From positions 42,936,710 through 43,000,709 of the forward strand of contig NW_024609881.1 of the NCBI RefSeq assembly GCF_016920785.2: a stretch of DNA of 64,000 nt. The letters run 5' to 3'. This document shows positions 11,096 through 21,986 of the stretch, piece after piece; position 1 is the first letter of the stretch, and the number at the start of each line of letters is the position of its first letter. This DNA comes from Ixodes scapularis (taxonomy: Eukaryota; Arthropoda; Arachnida; Ixodida; Ixodidae). The translations under genes and the position numbers were made by a program. Under the pieces are notes generated by a model that ran no database searches, had not been told where the DNA came from, and saw only the letters and a program-made list of their open reading frames with translations.

Positions 11096-11274
11096 CTAAA
11101 GACCCCCTTGAGCTGGGGACATGGGTGGAAGCAATTCCTGTGATGGATCCTCGCCCACTGTCATGAGGAATCGGCGTTTCCTGCCGCCACCCCGGTCTCC
11201 CGATCCCGGTAACCATCTGCCAATGATGGCCTGCGATGCCTTCTCATCCTTTTTGATTTTTGCAGAGATGGTTG
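11096..11274 (-). CDS. DUF4806-like protein, last coding exon (C-terminus)
   Basis: Terminal exon of the minus-strand gene. The acceptor is ATCTTTGCAG; the exon opens with two bases (CA) that complete Ala with the last G of exon 15574-15733, then runs 58 residues to TAG at 11098-11096. The translation contains AIIGRWLPGSGDRGGGRKRR. The pattern WL...DRGG(R)..R is the end of the Pfam DUF4806 domain, a domain of unknown function common in multi-copy arthropod and cnidarian genes. A short Pro-rich tail (ELLPPMSPAQ) follows. The start of this exon was fixed by splice consensus and phase, not by any start codon. Confidence in the exon is high; the function is unknown. Confidence 0.85.
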
Positions 11275-11333
11275 CTGCAAAGATGGTTGAACATTAGTAA
11301 AGCTCAATGCTTCTGACCAGGCAAAATCAATTG

Positions 11334-11490
11334 CAGTCAAATCTAATTAATTCAAACTCCCTTAATTCAAATGAACATGCAGGTCCCACCCTATGCATCT
11401 CAATGGGTGGGAACTCACAGTAATTCAAACTTTTCTTTATTAAAAAAAAATGTTGGTCCTTCTCGAGTTTGAATTAACGAGATTCGACTG
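11334..11490. mobile_element. Short pogo/Tigger-like MITE
   Basis: Left end CAGTCAAATCTAATTAATTC and right end GAATTAACGAGATTCGACTG form imperfect terminal inverted repeats (CAGTCGAATCTCGTTAATTC in consensus). TA follows the right end, but TG precedes the left end. It lies in the last intron of the DUF4806-like gene, 60 bp upstream of its final exon. No coding capacity at 157 bp. Confidence 0.7.
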
Positions 11491-12399
11491 TACAACTGGA
11501 TTTATGGATATGTCGAACAAAGTCGGAATGCTTGGTTGGTTTCCTGTAGAACAAATGCAGAAAAAGACTTTAGCAGAAAACACTTAACACGCCCATTTGT
11601 TGGCTGAGACGTTTGCAGCATAGTGCAGATTCTGCACAACATCCCATAGCAGGAAGCTGCCGAGGCTGCCTCACGACGCTTGCTACTCTGGGACGACAGA
11701 ATGGGAGTTTGCAGGAGAGAATATTCTGTTGACAGCAGTGGCAAAGGATTACCCGCATTCCTGCTATTCGCAACTCCAGCGCCCTACAGGTTGCGGGGCG
11801 GTAGTTCCAAGATGGCAGAAGAGACGGGGATAGATTCTCCAAAATTTCCTGTATGCCTGCTCGGTGAAGCTGGTCAGTGCGCTAAAAAAGATTTATTTGT
11901 CTAGAAATGCGAGGTGGTTAGGGCAGGATCATATTACCGACGGCGGAGATGTTGATGCACGTTAGCAAAACGAGCATGCTGATACTTAAAGGTTGCCGAA
12001 AGCTCAACTTGCAAAGCTTTGTGGCAGGCGAACGTATTTTAGGAACCAGTCAGATCACTCTTTGTGGCAGAATATTTTTGAGGGCGATGAAGATATCGTG
12101 TCCGTGCATTGCCCGGTCATTAGTGCTCTAAGTGAGCTGCAGGCGTTGACCGCCAAGACTCAGAAAAGGAGGGTTCACAGTATTTATGTCTGTGTCGCAG
12201 GCTTCCAACTCGCTGCTCACCGTCGCGTTTTTATAGTGTATACATATATATTAACGCGTGATAAAACTGCACTATGGATATTGATAGGAAGTTTGTTATC
12301 CTAGGCTACTATGCGGTGTAGCATTGCAACAGGAAGTTTGTGCTGCACCTTTGAAGCACAATTTTCAGCACGCCAGGAGCCCTGCCGTGCTCACGGCTG

Positions 12400-13034
12400 T
12401 CACTGTATGGGTTCCCAGAGTAACCAAACTCCGGAAGTTCGTTTTAGAACCGCGGCGTGGCACTGAAACCGAAACCATGGCACCGAAATCTTGGGTCCAC
12501 ACATCGACGAGGGTATGAAGGCAATAGTAGCGACATGCATTGGAGCATGTTGAAAGAGCTTTACTTGAATTGCTCGATGGGCTACACAAGAGCTTCTGTG
12601 GTGCTGTGAGTAGCTTTCGTAGATAATTAACATTACATTACATAATTTTCTCTCTACCGAACATTTATAAACATTAATTCAAGTTGATGTGCTCCCGCTG
12701 CTACACCTAAAAGCGACACAAGCAGGCATTGTGCCGCTATGCACACAACCTCCCTGCTTTTGACGTCCATAACCACGTGAAAAAGACTGCGCGTAAACGT
12801 GCGTTCGAGGAGCAGTAGAGCGTACGTGTGTGCAGTTGTTTGCTCGACCCAAGATGGTGGCGATTAGAGCCGCTTGAAGCAATGATGGAGGTCAGTCTAG
12901 CGGTGCTTGTGTCACGTGATTGCTACCGTCCAATGATACTCACCAAGCCAAAACATGATCGGCTAGAAGTGAGTATGTTGTCGGCAAAACGCGAAAAGAG
13001 AAGGAATGCGTTACTCTGGGAACCCATACAGTGA
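12400..13034. mobile_element. MITE with 25-bp terminal inverted repeats
   Basis: TCACTGTATGGGTTCCCAGA, continuing to GTAAC, opens at 12400. Its exact inverse ending CCCATACAGTGA closes at 13034. The 635-bp interior shows no transposase frame. No clear target duplication was found. It lies within an intron of the minus-strand gene. Confidence 0.75.
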
Positions 13035-13154
13035 CTAGCTCACGGTAGCCAACGGTAGCCTGTGGTAACTTATGCTAAAACTGCCTATTACCAAATCGGC
13101 GTGTTTAGGGGCTTTATTTATTGTTCTATCAAAAATAAATATTTTACTATAATG

Positions 13155-14096
13155 TAAATTTTAGAGCGCAGCTCTTAGGGGCCCGTTCCCGGCTTGAGCG
13201 GCGTCGCCGTCGGCGTCGGCGTCGCCGTCGGCGTCGGCGTCGCCGTCGCCGTCGCCGTCGGCGTCGGCGTAACCAAGGTCATCCCAAGGTCACGTGGCCC
13301 CCAAGGTCATCCCAAGGTCACGTGACCCCCAAGGTCACCCCAAGGTCACGTGACCCCCCCCCCCGAGGTCACGTGACCCCCCTTCCGGTCACGTGACCCC
13401 CCCCCCCCCCCGAGGTCACGTGACCCCCCTTCCGGTCACGTGACACCCCCAGGTCACGTGACCACCCCCAGGGTCACGTGACCCCCCCCCCCCCCGAGGT
13501 CACGTGACCTCCCCGATGACGTCATCGATGACGTCACCGGCATCCGCATCGTCATCGTCATCATCACTGATGACGTGATCAGTGACGTCACTGGTGACGT
13601 CATCAGTGATGATGACGATGACGATGCGGATGCCGGTGACGTCACTGATGACGTCATCAGTGATGATGACGATGACGATATGGATGCCGGTGACGTCATC
13701 AGTGACGTCACTGATGACGTCATCAGTGATGATGACGATGACGATGCGGATACCGGTGAGGTCATCAGTGACGTCACTGATGACGTCATCTGTGATGATG
13801 ACGATGACGATGCGGATGCCGGTGACGTCATCAGTGACGATGACCTCATCGGGGAGGTCACGTGACCTCGGCGGGGGTCACGTGACCTGGGGGTGTCACG
13901 TGACTTCGGGGGGCATCCGCATCGTCATCGTCATCATCACAGATGACGTCATCGGAGTCCGCATCGTCATCGTCACTGATGACTCCCCAAGGTCACGTGA
14001 CCCCCCCCCCAGGTCACTTCACCCCCCAGTACCCTTCCTTCCTCCTCCTCAAGAGCTGCGCTCTAATTCGGTGTTACAGGGAGTTGTAAACGGCTT
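13155..14096 (+). mobile_element. CRE/E-box-rich foldback element, copy 2 (longest)
   Basis: It begins TTTTAGAGCGCAGCTCTTAG near 13158 and ends AAGAGCTGCGCTCTAATTCG, then GTTACAGGGAGTTGTAAA by 14096. In order it holds a GTCGCCGTCGGC microsatellite (13200-13270), at least ten GGTCACGTGACC palindromes separated by poly-C (13300-13510), a long array of TGACGTCA palindromes with GATGATGACGATGACGATGC units (13515-13860), and further CACGTG palindromes to 14000. The array units repeat roughly every 65-75 bp. Open frames on both strands (Asp- or Met/Thr-rich) are artefacts. Confidence 0.85.
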
Positions 14097-14430
14097 TCAC
14101 TTTTTTTGTACCGTGATTATTTGCAATGTTGAAGCCCCTCTCCCCAAAAATGCGCCCCTTCTAAGCCCTCGTGACGAACGGCTGGCTAGCAGAGACGCGA
14201 TTGAAATGCTTCGAGCGTTTATTTGTTTACTTTGTAATGACCTGCAACTACCGGAAAAAAAACGGAGGATGACTGTGGATGGCTGTCAGTAAACAGTGGC
14301 ATTTCTTCAGAGCTTTGCTGCAGGAACTACAATGAGTCATGGCTGGACTGGACTTAACTCGAAACACCCAAAGTTACCATCAGCCAGAAAAGAAAAATAG
14401 GCGCCTAAGTTTTGGGAGCCTGAAAATGCT

Positions 14431-15076
14431 TTAAAGGGAAGCTGAACCGGTTCTGTATTTGAGGATAAACAACTAAGTCGACTTCATGTGGCGTTTAGGA
14501 CCACGAATATAGAGATTATTTTTCAATTTGGTGAACGGAAGATGCAAAAATTAATTTTGAAAGTACCGCTGAATCCCCTCCTTCCTGGAGTGTGAGGTCA
14601 CAAAAGGTTTTTAGGAATCTCCGCTCTCACGCATCTTCAGCACCAATCAAAGCTGTGCACGCGCACTCGCTCTCTTTTTAGAAAGATTAAAAAAATAAAT
14701 GACTGGTGTCAGCGTGGAATATACCTGGCAAGCTTGCGATCACACGCGTGCCCACACAAGCAACACGCGTTTGGCGGCCAAAGGATCCTTTTATGACATC
14801 ACGACTGGTTGGAGGTTTTTCGTGTTTTCTCGCGATACGAGAAAGCACAAGCCCTCTCGTGCACCGCCGTTGGCCTCCTATGAACTAATGTTATGGCGGC
14901 GTCATGCATGCGCTGAACGCTCGGTGAGATAGGTCTATTACATATTCGGGAAAAACAAATGTAATATTCGGATTAATGGTTCACGATTAACGTGTTAAAA
15001 ATACGTCAGAAATCACCTCTAACTCGTTTTATTTTTGTTTTTGTTTTTTTAGAAAGTGTTTTAGCTTTTTTTTTAA
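14431..15076. mobile_element. TTAA-flanked MITE, family A copy 1
   Basis: TTAA (14431-14434) is followed by AGGGAAGCTGAACCGGTTCT. The other end is degraded (AAGTGTTTTAGCTTTTTTTT) before TTAA at 15073-15076. The internal sequence matches 18460-18962 (for example AGATTATTTTTCAA, CGGTTCTGTATTT and CCGCTGAATCCCCTCCTTCC), so this is a second copy of that family. No coding capacity. Confidence 0.8.
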
Positions 15077-15573
15077 GAACTTCACATTTCAGGACTGCCC
15101 TACAGTCAACTTTTTTTGCTTTACTTTTAGCATTTAAGAAAACTGCCCTGTCTGCCTTCGGGAAGTTTGGCATGGCCAGGAGAATATGTTGTCAAGCATC
15201 GTCACAATGGGAAGGAAAGGATGGATGTTTTTAATGATGGAGTCTTCGCACCAAGAAGGATGCGTACAGCCCCACACCAAATAAATTAAAGCTCCTGCCA
15301 GTGTGGTAGGAACTTCAAAGGAATTTTTAGGGAAAATCATAGTCTGCTAAATAAGTTTCGTGGGAAGTTCTTCATTGTTGAAGACCATTCAATTATGAAT
15401 TCATACTGTGCAAGGGCAATTAGGACACACACAGCACAACATTTTGGTCACTTCTGTTAAGCTGAACATTAATAAGCCAAACAAGGTTTCCAGGTCGCTT
15501 CATGTGTGCAATAGGAGATTGAGTCACTGTATACGTTGCGAGGCAAACACAAATTTCAGTAATGAAATATTAC

Positions 15574-15733
15574 CTGTCGCCACGGTGCAAAGTTGCAGCA
15601 GCAGGAACTTTCTTTTTCCTTTTTTCCCATGCAGGCTATACAAGGCCTGCACAGGGGGGCTCATTATGTGCGACATTATATTTGCCACCGTCTCCACGTC
15701 TGTCTTCCCTCCAATCCTGAAGAGCCGCTTTTG
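15574..15733 (-). CDS. DUF4806-like protein, exon 6 (core of DUF4806 domain)
   Basis: Exon of the minus-strand gene with acceptor CTCTTTTGCAG and donor GTAATA. It begins in phase 0, matching the end of exon 20171-20433, and ends in phase 1, matching exon 11096-11274. The 53 residues read LFRIGGKTDVETVANIM, then ALYSLHGKKGKRKF and LQLCTVATG. The pattern L..IGG...V..IM, followed by YS..G..GKR.F..L.LC, is the body of the DUF4806 domain. It directly follows the LEELMAAEEA stretch of exon 5, which is how such domains begin. The two-exon split of the domain is therefore supported by both sequence and phase. Function is unknown; nucleic-acid or transposase partnering is only a guess. Confidence 0.87.
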
Positions 15734-15984
15734 CTGCAAAAGAGCATAAGAAATAACCATAAAACAATATTGCAAACTTTATATAGAAATTGTGTCGTAA
15801 AGGTAAATAATTGAAATCCTATGTCCTGTACAACTCATTTATTAACCTAATCTGCTTCCACAGAAAGTATTAGAAAGATTGAAGCTTTCAAGCCTCGAGT
15901 CAATTATTCACTGGCCCTAGAAGCAATTTAGGCAGTGCAATAGACTACTTCCATAAAGCCCTGCATGCAACACGGCGCGCGTTG

Positions 15985-17494
15985 CACTCTGGGAACTAGT
16001 TGGCCAGGGAGGAGAGTGGCACGTGGTTTCGGTTTCGATCGACTCGTCGACATGAGATTATACACATTTTTTTCTGGTCCCGAGAGCGTCATTTGTGGTC
16101 TCTAAACTAACCTAAATGGCCAGACCTCGAAGCTTTAGCACAAGCCCGAGACGTATAGCTTATCTTAACACATGCTTGTTGTATTTTTGTATTTGAGCCT
16201 TTCTGTTGGCGTTTCGAGGTATGTGGACGAGCCAGTGCTGGGAATCTCGGCGCTGCGAAGCTCGGAGATCTCGCTTGTGTACGAATCAACAACCTGTAGC
16301 AACCAATAAGTACGCATACATCAAGCTCAACGCCTTTACATTAGTGTTGTTGATCAGGAAGTTTGTTTCGTGCGTCCATAGACGAAATATAACTTTTTGC
16401 AATTACTGTTTTTCTTAATATGCCTGAGCACGCGAGGTAAAACTCGGAGGCGCCATTGAAAGGCTGAATTTTAACACACTTCTTATCTGTTATCTGTGCT
16501 GACCCGCAGTACTGCACGAAGTGAAGTCCCCACCCGCTTGTATTCCACTGATATTCAACATCGCGTATGCGCATAAAGTTATCCTGCAATCGTATAAGCA
16601 CATTCGCACATACAAACCGTTTTAAGAAAGCAAAAGTCTAGCACTACTGTGAAGAATGCCGCACCGTTTGCCGGAAGTGCGCCAGACGGGCGTGAACCCC
16701 TATGCGGTGCGCCAAACGAACGAAATTCTTCAAAGCGCATTTGACGGTTGCTAATGGCCACAACTTATTTGTTATGTGTTTGCTTTCTTCCTGACTGAAG
16801 ATCCCGGAGACAATTTCAGACACACTGTTCAGGCACAGATCTTGGGCGTCAGTAAAGCTCGTCCAAAAAGGCTTACAGAGGAGTAGAGGACGCTTGTTGG
16901 GGCCTCCGTCGTAGCTAGCCGATCTCAGCGTTTGCAAAAACTTAATCTTCTATCAGCATAAAATTTGAGTGGGAGATATATGATTACACGAGGAAGACAT
17001 CATGGTAACTTTAGTGCAGTAGTGAGGTTGTATTTATTGCGTTTCCTTAATAAAAGTTCATCCGTCAACGCGGGCTCAACTTTGATAGTCCTGTAAGGAT
17101 GCGGCTTGCTTTTCGCCCAATGAAGTAACAAGGAGCAGACGTTTCGCACACAAAATACGTGTAAGGCTCAAGGTGACCAAATTTCAGTTCTAGTATACTG
17201 GCACTAACTAGACGGGATTATTGAAATTGAGCTCAAAGATGGACTCGTGTGATGAGGTGACTAAGACACGTCTCACTACGTTTGCATACGCACGCACAAT
17301 ATCCGATGTTTTTGGAACCAAGAAAAGTGCCCCGGTCTTCGTTTTGCATCGCTCGAGAATGAGTGTATTGTACATTCGTAAAAAGTCAGATAATCAAAAA
17401 CGCAAGCAGCGCGTTCGGTCGCGGCGGGGTAGCATGAGATGAAGCTGCTCAGTGGAAACCGAAACTGAGTGGCCAACTAGTTCCCAGAATGCAC
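15985..17494. mobile_element. Region bounded by inverted repeats, possible DNA element
   Basis: CACTCTGGGAACTAGTTGGCCA (around 15985-16006) recurs inverted at 17470-17494 (GGCCAACTAGTTCCCAGAAT...). Inside each arm GTTTCGGTTTC is also shared. The 1.5-kb interior has only short open frames and no recognised transposase. Outer ends are not defined and no target duplication was seen. Confidence 0.5.
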
Positions 17495-18180
17495 TGCGTG
17501 GTATTTCGCCGCGATGGGGCGCGTCGGTTTTGGAAGAAGTCCATTCTCTTCAGTTCACTGTACACTGCAGCCACTTCAAGGGGTATTAGTTTTATTTTCA
17601 CCATTATGCAGACATGGCTGAATGTTAGTCCTTAAGGCAGCTCTCTAAATGAAGGAAGTTTAACGAGGGCCACAAGCAATTATAGGTGATGCCTCCTCCA
17701 GGTGCCACGCACTCAAGACGTGTCCCCTGGATACAACAGGGCTAACATTATTAACCGACACATTACTTAACCCTTTAACTAGAGCACAGTGAGCCTCAAT
17801 AATTCTACCTTGGTTTGTCGAACACAAAAGCCACTATTTTCCTAAATCTGGGGAGCAAACAATGTGTTGCACAAGGAACGCATCCGAAACAATTGCCCCA
17901 TATTTCTCCGAATATGCTTGCTCCGAGTTCCGAAAAATTAGAAATTTTTGTTATCATGAAAGCCTTTTCATCGTCACTTCAATCAGGAAAAAGAAGGAAT
18001 TTGTTTTCAGGGCGATTTCATTTGACAAATAGGCAGAGGCAATGGCTCAAAAAGCTTCTGTTGAAAAACCTGAGCATTTTCCTGGCCTGCTCTCTGCCAC
18101 CTCCTTCAAGAAGTGGAGCAGAGGTACCACGAGCAGTTTTTTTTGACAGAAATGAAGTACTCTATAGCATATCTCAAGTT

Positions 18181-18339
18181 TAAGAAGGTGGGGCGAGGGA
18201 AAGGAAGGTGGGACAGGTTGAAACGGAAGCACCGCTAGCTGGCGAGGGGAGTGCCAGGTTTCCTCTCCCCTCACCATCATTGGTGAGGGGAGATGATTTC
18301 TCCTTTTCCACCTTCCTTCTCCTCGCCCTACCTTCTTGA
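18181..18339. repeat. Foldback hairpin, about 35-bp arms
   Basis: AAGAAGGTGGGGCGAGG...AGGAAGGTGG on the left faces CCACCTTCC...CTCGCCCTACCTTCTT on the right. An inner pair CTCCCCTCACC / GGTGAGGGGAG surrounds the loop. It ends about 10 bp before the target duplication of the hAT element at 18357. Confidence 0.75.
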
Positions 18340-18356
18340 GTTGGCACAGACCAGTA

Positions 18357-19220
18357 CAGGGTTGGCCGAGCTGGCATGGCCTAAGAGCCGCAAACAAAAC
18401 CACGGAACTTCTAAGAGCCGCGGGGGGGGGGGGGGGGGGGGGGGGGGGAGGGGGCAAACTTAAAGGGAAACTGAAGCGGTTCTGTATTTAAGAAAAAGCA
18501 CTTCCATGGCCTTCGTTCGGCCTCCATGATCACGAATATCGAGATTATTTTTTAACTCGGTGCACGGAGGCTGCATAAATTAATTTTTAAAGTACCGCCG
18601 AAGCCCCTCCTTCCCGGGGCGTGACGACACACTAGGAGTTTTCGGAATCTCTGCTCTCGCGCATCTTCAGCGCCTGTCAACGCTATGCACGCGCACTCTT
18701 GCTATTTTCAAAAAGGTCAGAAAGAGACGTCACGGCTGGGGTCAGTGCGGAAAAATATACCTGTCAAGCTTGCAATTGCACGCGCTCGGCGGCCCAAAGA
18801 TCCTGGTATGACGTCACGACTGGTCGGACGTTTTTCGTGTTTCCTCGCGCTTAGTTACATGTTCGGGGAAAATGAACATGATATTCAGATTCACGGGATA
18901 AAAATACGCCACAGTTCACCTCCAACTCGTTTTTTTCAAGAAGTGTTTCAGCTTCCCTTTAACTTTTGTTCAGAGTCTGACTGTACGTATGGGGGCACAA
19001 AGCTGTACGACTGTACATATGGGAATACAAGGCTGCCGAACTGCAGGCTGCAGTGTGCTTTCTACTGTAATCCTTTCTTTTTGTTTTTCCTGGGAAAACG
19101 CGGTAAGGGGCGAAGGAGGGGGGGGGGGGAAGGGGGGTCCCCTCACGAGGGATTCGGGAGCCGCACTTGGACCAGCAAAGAGCCGCATGCGGCTCGCGAG
19201 CCGCGGTTTGGCCACCCCTG
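18357..19220. mobile_element. Non-autonomous hAT element split by a TTAA MITE
   Basis: It starts CAGGGTTGGCCGAGC and ends TTTGGCCACCCCTG, flanked by GACCAGTA (18349-18356) and GACTAGTA (19221-19228), a 7-of-8 target duplication. AAGAGCCGC and GAGCCGCATGCGGCTC blocks show it is the same family as 7977-8330, inverted. The TTAA MITE 18460-18962 is inserted in it, next to a poly-G run (18422-18448), so the hAT insertion is the older event. Confidence 0.88.
18460..18962. mobile_element. TTAA-flanked MITE, family A copy 2, nested in hAT
   Basis: TTAA at 18460-18463 is followed by AGGGAAACTGAAGCGGTT. The far end reads GTTTCAGCTTCCCT before TTAA at 18959-18962. TTAA target duplications are characteristic of piggyBac and Kolobok transposons, so a non-autonomous member of one of these is likely. 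There is no coding capacity. Confidence 0.87.
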
Positions 19221-19228
19221 GACTAGTA

Positions 19229-20170
19229 GATGGCCAGTTCATTAAATTCAAAGTATATTGCTTGTACTAAACAAGAAAGCTGAATACACAGCGACTCGCT
19301 GATTGAGTTGTTTTTTTTCTGTGAATGCATTCTGACCGGACAGGCGAAAGTATGTTGTTACATGATTAAAAAGGGTTAAGGGGACACAGATTTTTTTAAA
19401 ACAGGCTGATTATGATTTGCACACCACAAGATGTTGAAACAAGAAGAAAATTCATTGGAGCAAGTATATTGCCTTGAGCCTTATTTGAGTTATTCCTAGA
19501 AAGGTGGCTCTTAGGCACATTGGAAGCCCTTTTTTTTTAGGAAAACTCGAATGACTCACACCTTTAATTATGCTCCTATTTTCTTTTTTGGGGTCAATAC
19601 ATCTTGTGGTATCTGGACTGTAATCAGGCTGCTTTAAAAACAAGGTTTTCTTTTGTCTGCAGTGTCTATTTAATGAATCACAGCAATCCAACACGAGATG
19701 TGCCCAATACAAGATAGCTTTCATTGAACTAACAATGCTTCACATTGCTGAAGTGATAGTGAGGCAAGGTACTCAATAAAAGCTACCGTAAGCCAGATTT
19801 GCACAACAGAAACAAAATGGTAGAGATCCATATAATCAATAGAGACATCTAAAGTACAATGTGGCTTCCTCACAAGTGATAAAGTGGAATCTCATTTATT
19901 AAAATCCTCTAAGTGCGAACTTTGCATGTTGCTCAATAAGAACTTTTTAGAAAAATTTTACTGTGAGTGCTACGTTAGAATCCTTGCTGCAGAGCTTGCA
20001 TGCATGCCAACTCCTTTGGGTGCATGACCATAACCTGTTGTACTCATGTACAGCTAGACTCTAAGGAAGGGGTTAAAGAACAGTTAGGCTTTGTACACAA
20101 TTCTGCGGAAAAAGAATGCATGATGATGTGTCGTAACGAAGAATATAAAATAAAAAAGGCTAGTAAATAC
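19229..20170. other. Intron sequence, nothing recognised
   Basis: Intron between exons 5 and 6 of the minus-strand gene, after the hAT element. I see no exon (phase and splice sites of the neighbouring exons already agree), no RNA gene and no clear repeat. Confidence 0.5.
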
Positions 20171-20433
20171 CAAGGCTTCCGCTACAGCCTCGTCCTGAGC
20201 GGCTTCCTCCGCCGCCATCAATTCTTCCAGGGTTGTGGCTGGTAGCCTTGGTAGAGTGACTGGGCGAGCACCAGACTCTGGTGCTGGTGCAGCCTGTGCT
20301 GCTGGCGCCTCCAACAGTCCCAGCCGGTCGTGATGGCCCTCACAGACCTCTTTGAGCTGCGAAAGCTCATTCAGAATGTCTCTGTTTTGCTGCCGCACTT
20401 CCAGCAGCAGGTGGAGCAGTCGTAGTTGGACAC
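20171..20433 (-). CDS. DUF4806-like protein, exon 5 (coiled-coil and start of DUF4806)
   Basis: Exon of the minus-strand gene, acceptor TTGTGTTTCAG and donor GTATTT. It opens with two bases (GT) that complete Arg with the last C of exon 21744-21986, then 87 codons, ending in phase 0. The first half is a leucine-rich amphipathic segment (LLHLLLEVRQQNRDILNEL) likely to form a short coiled coil for self-association. An Ala/Pro-rich linker (APAAQAAPAPESG) follows, and then LPATTLEELMAAEEAA, which is how DUF4806 domains typically begin. Coiled coil followed by DUF4806 is the usual order in the family. Open reading continues into the intron on the minus strand but loses all similarity, supporting the donor choice. 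Confidence 0.85.
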
Positions 20434-20659
20434 CTGAAACACAAGCAAGCACTTTCAATGAATAAAATAACTTGGTTTTTCATATTTTTACCACTTGACA
20501 CTTATGTACGGGAGCGACAACGGAGGTACACTGGAAGGGCCATCCACCTTTCAAATCAAGAGTCTTAACCAGAGGGCAGATCAAAGCATGCATAACAAGC
20601 TCGAAAGAGCTCCGAAGTTGTTGCATGCCTGCCAAATGAACAATGTTGAAATTAGGGAG

Positions 20660-20690
20660 ACCGGGGGGCGGGGGGGGGGGGGGGGGGGTA
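20660..20690. repeat. Poly-G tract
   Basis: Near-pure G run interrupted by a single C. It is a simple repeat within an intron of the minus-strand gene. Confidence 0.9.
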
Positions 20691-21743
20691 GCAAGGAATT
20701 GTCACAATCCCCCCGCCCTCAGACACGCCCCCTTTGCGCTTCAACAAGTTAATGAAACCTTAGGGTTTCTTTACTTGCTGTGACACAAAGATAGCCCTAG
20801 TGCTTCTGGAAGGCGATGTGGACCTCGATATCAATGTTACCTCTATGAGCTACGCTGACATCGCAAGTGCGGGTAGAACAGGATCACAAACTTGTCACGT
20901 TCCCTTGACGACATGAAACATGCAAATTTAGTCGTCCCCGACTCCAACATTTGTAGGTATTACTTTTCCCCCTCAGGGAGTGACATCCTCCGACCTGACG
21001 CCGAATATCAATGAACAGAACTCCAACGCAAACCAAACAGTTTGATCTAGGTCTAAGCCACCTAGTCATTGAGTCCTTGCACGCCTCATACGCGTGGTTG
21101 CACGAGATGAATATAGTTAATTATTACACCCGATACACCCTTTTGTATTAGGCGGTAGCCAGCATCACCTAGCCACGCTAACCTGTTGGCAATATCGATG
21201 CGGCCATACTGTATTAAACGAGGCTCTGGCCGATAACGCCAGGTCCGTGCAGCTGCCACAACTACAAAAGAAAAAACAACTAACGTTGCGGTTGTATTTT
21301 GGGAGGTTTCAAGTCGCATTTGCACAATCAGAAGATGTGACCGAACTCGAAAGTCTCTTGGACAATCCAGGAAAGTTAGGTATGTTGTTGCACCAATGAT
21401 GGTGCCATATGTGAGCAGCAGCTTCTACCAAGTGGTTTGCTAAATTTGTTTTTGCTGTGCTCTGAAATAGGGCGTTATCAAGTTTTTTTTGTTACAATTT
21501 CTTCCAGAGCTATACACCAACAAATTTGAATATGAGCAAAGCAGCATTTTTGTGGAGAGTTTGATGGCACTCTGTTGAATGGCATATTAATACGGTCCGC
21601 TTTACAACTGAGAAGCTTCCATCGACACCTCCTAGCTTTACCTTAAGAGTTTTTTTTAGTTTCAAGCCGTCGTTGAAGGGGCCATAAAAAAACCACTGCA
21701 ACCTGCACACTCTCCAGATCTGAATGTTCATAAACAGACTCAC

Positions 21744-21986
21744 GACTTGCCACCACATCCTCCTCCCTGTCTTCATGACAGGCACCTTCGACGTCCCAGT
21801 TCTCCTCCTGGGAGTGCAACCTGGAGTTGCGTGCAGCGGCCTCACCGCTAGCCCTCTCCTTTTCTTTTTGAGGTTGTCAACATGGATTGCACATTGCCTC
21901 AGCACTGGGCCCTTTCTTGACCTTTTGGGGCTGCGAATGGGGTTTGTGTATTGCGGTCCTCTCCCTTGATGGTGAGCTTGATGAGG
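21744..21986 (-). CDS. DUF4806-like protein, exon 4, with an in-frame TGA
   Basis: Exon inferred from a consensus acceptor (ACACTGCAG before 21986) and a consensus donor (GTGAGT after 21744). Both phases match the neighbours: a G from exon 3 completes Ala, and a leftover C completes Arg with exon 5. Of 80 whole codons one is TGA, at 21879-21877; the remainder reads as a Ser- and charge-rich linker (ASSSSPSRERTAIHK, then EENWDVEGACHEDREEDVVA). Such disordered linkers are usual between the N-terminal domain and the coiled coil in this family. The TGA suggests a disabled copy, an assembly error, or an unrecognised small intron around it; GTTGAC at the TGA is a poor donor. The competing frame across the exon has no stop (PQYTNPIRSPKRSRK) but does not fit the splice phases. 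Confidence 0.65.

Noticed and set aside
18047..18457. 136-codon minus-strand frame starting with a proline run
   Set aside because: The proline run is the complement of a poly-G tract, and the rest overlaps a foldback and a hAT terminus.
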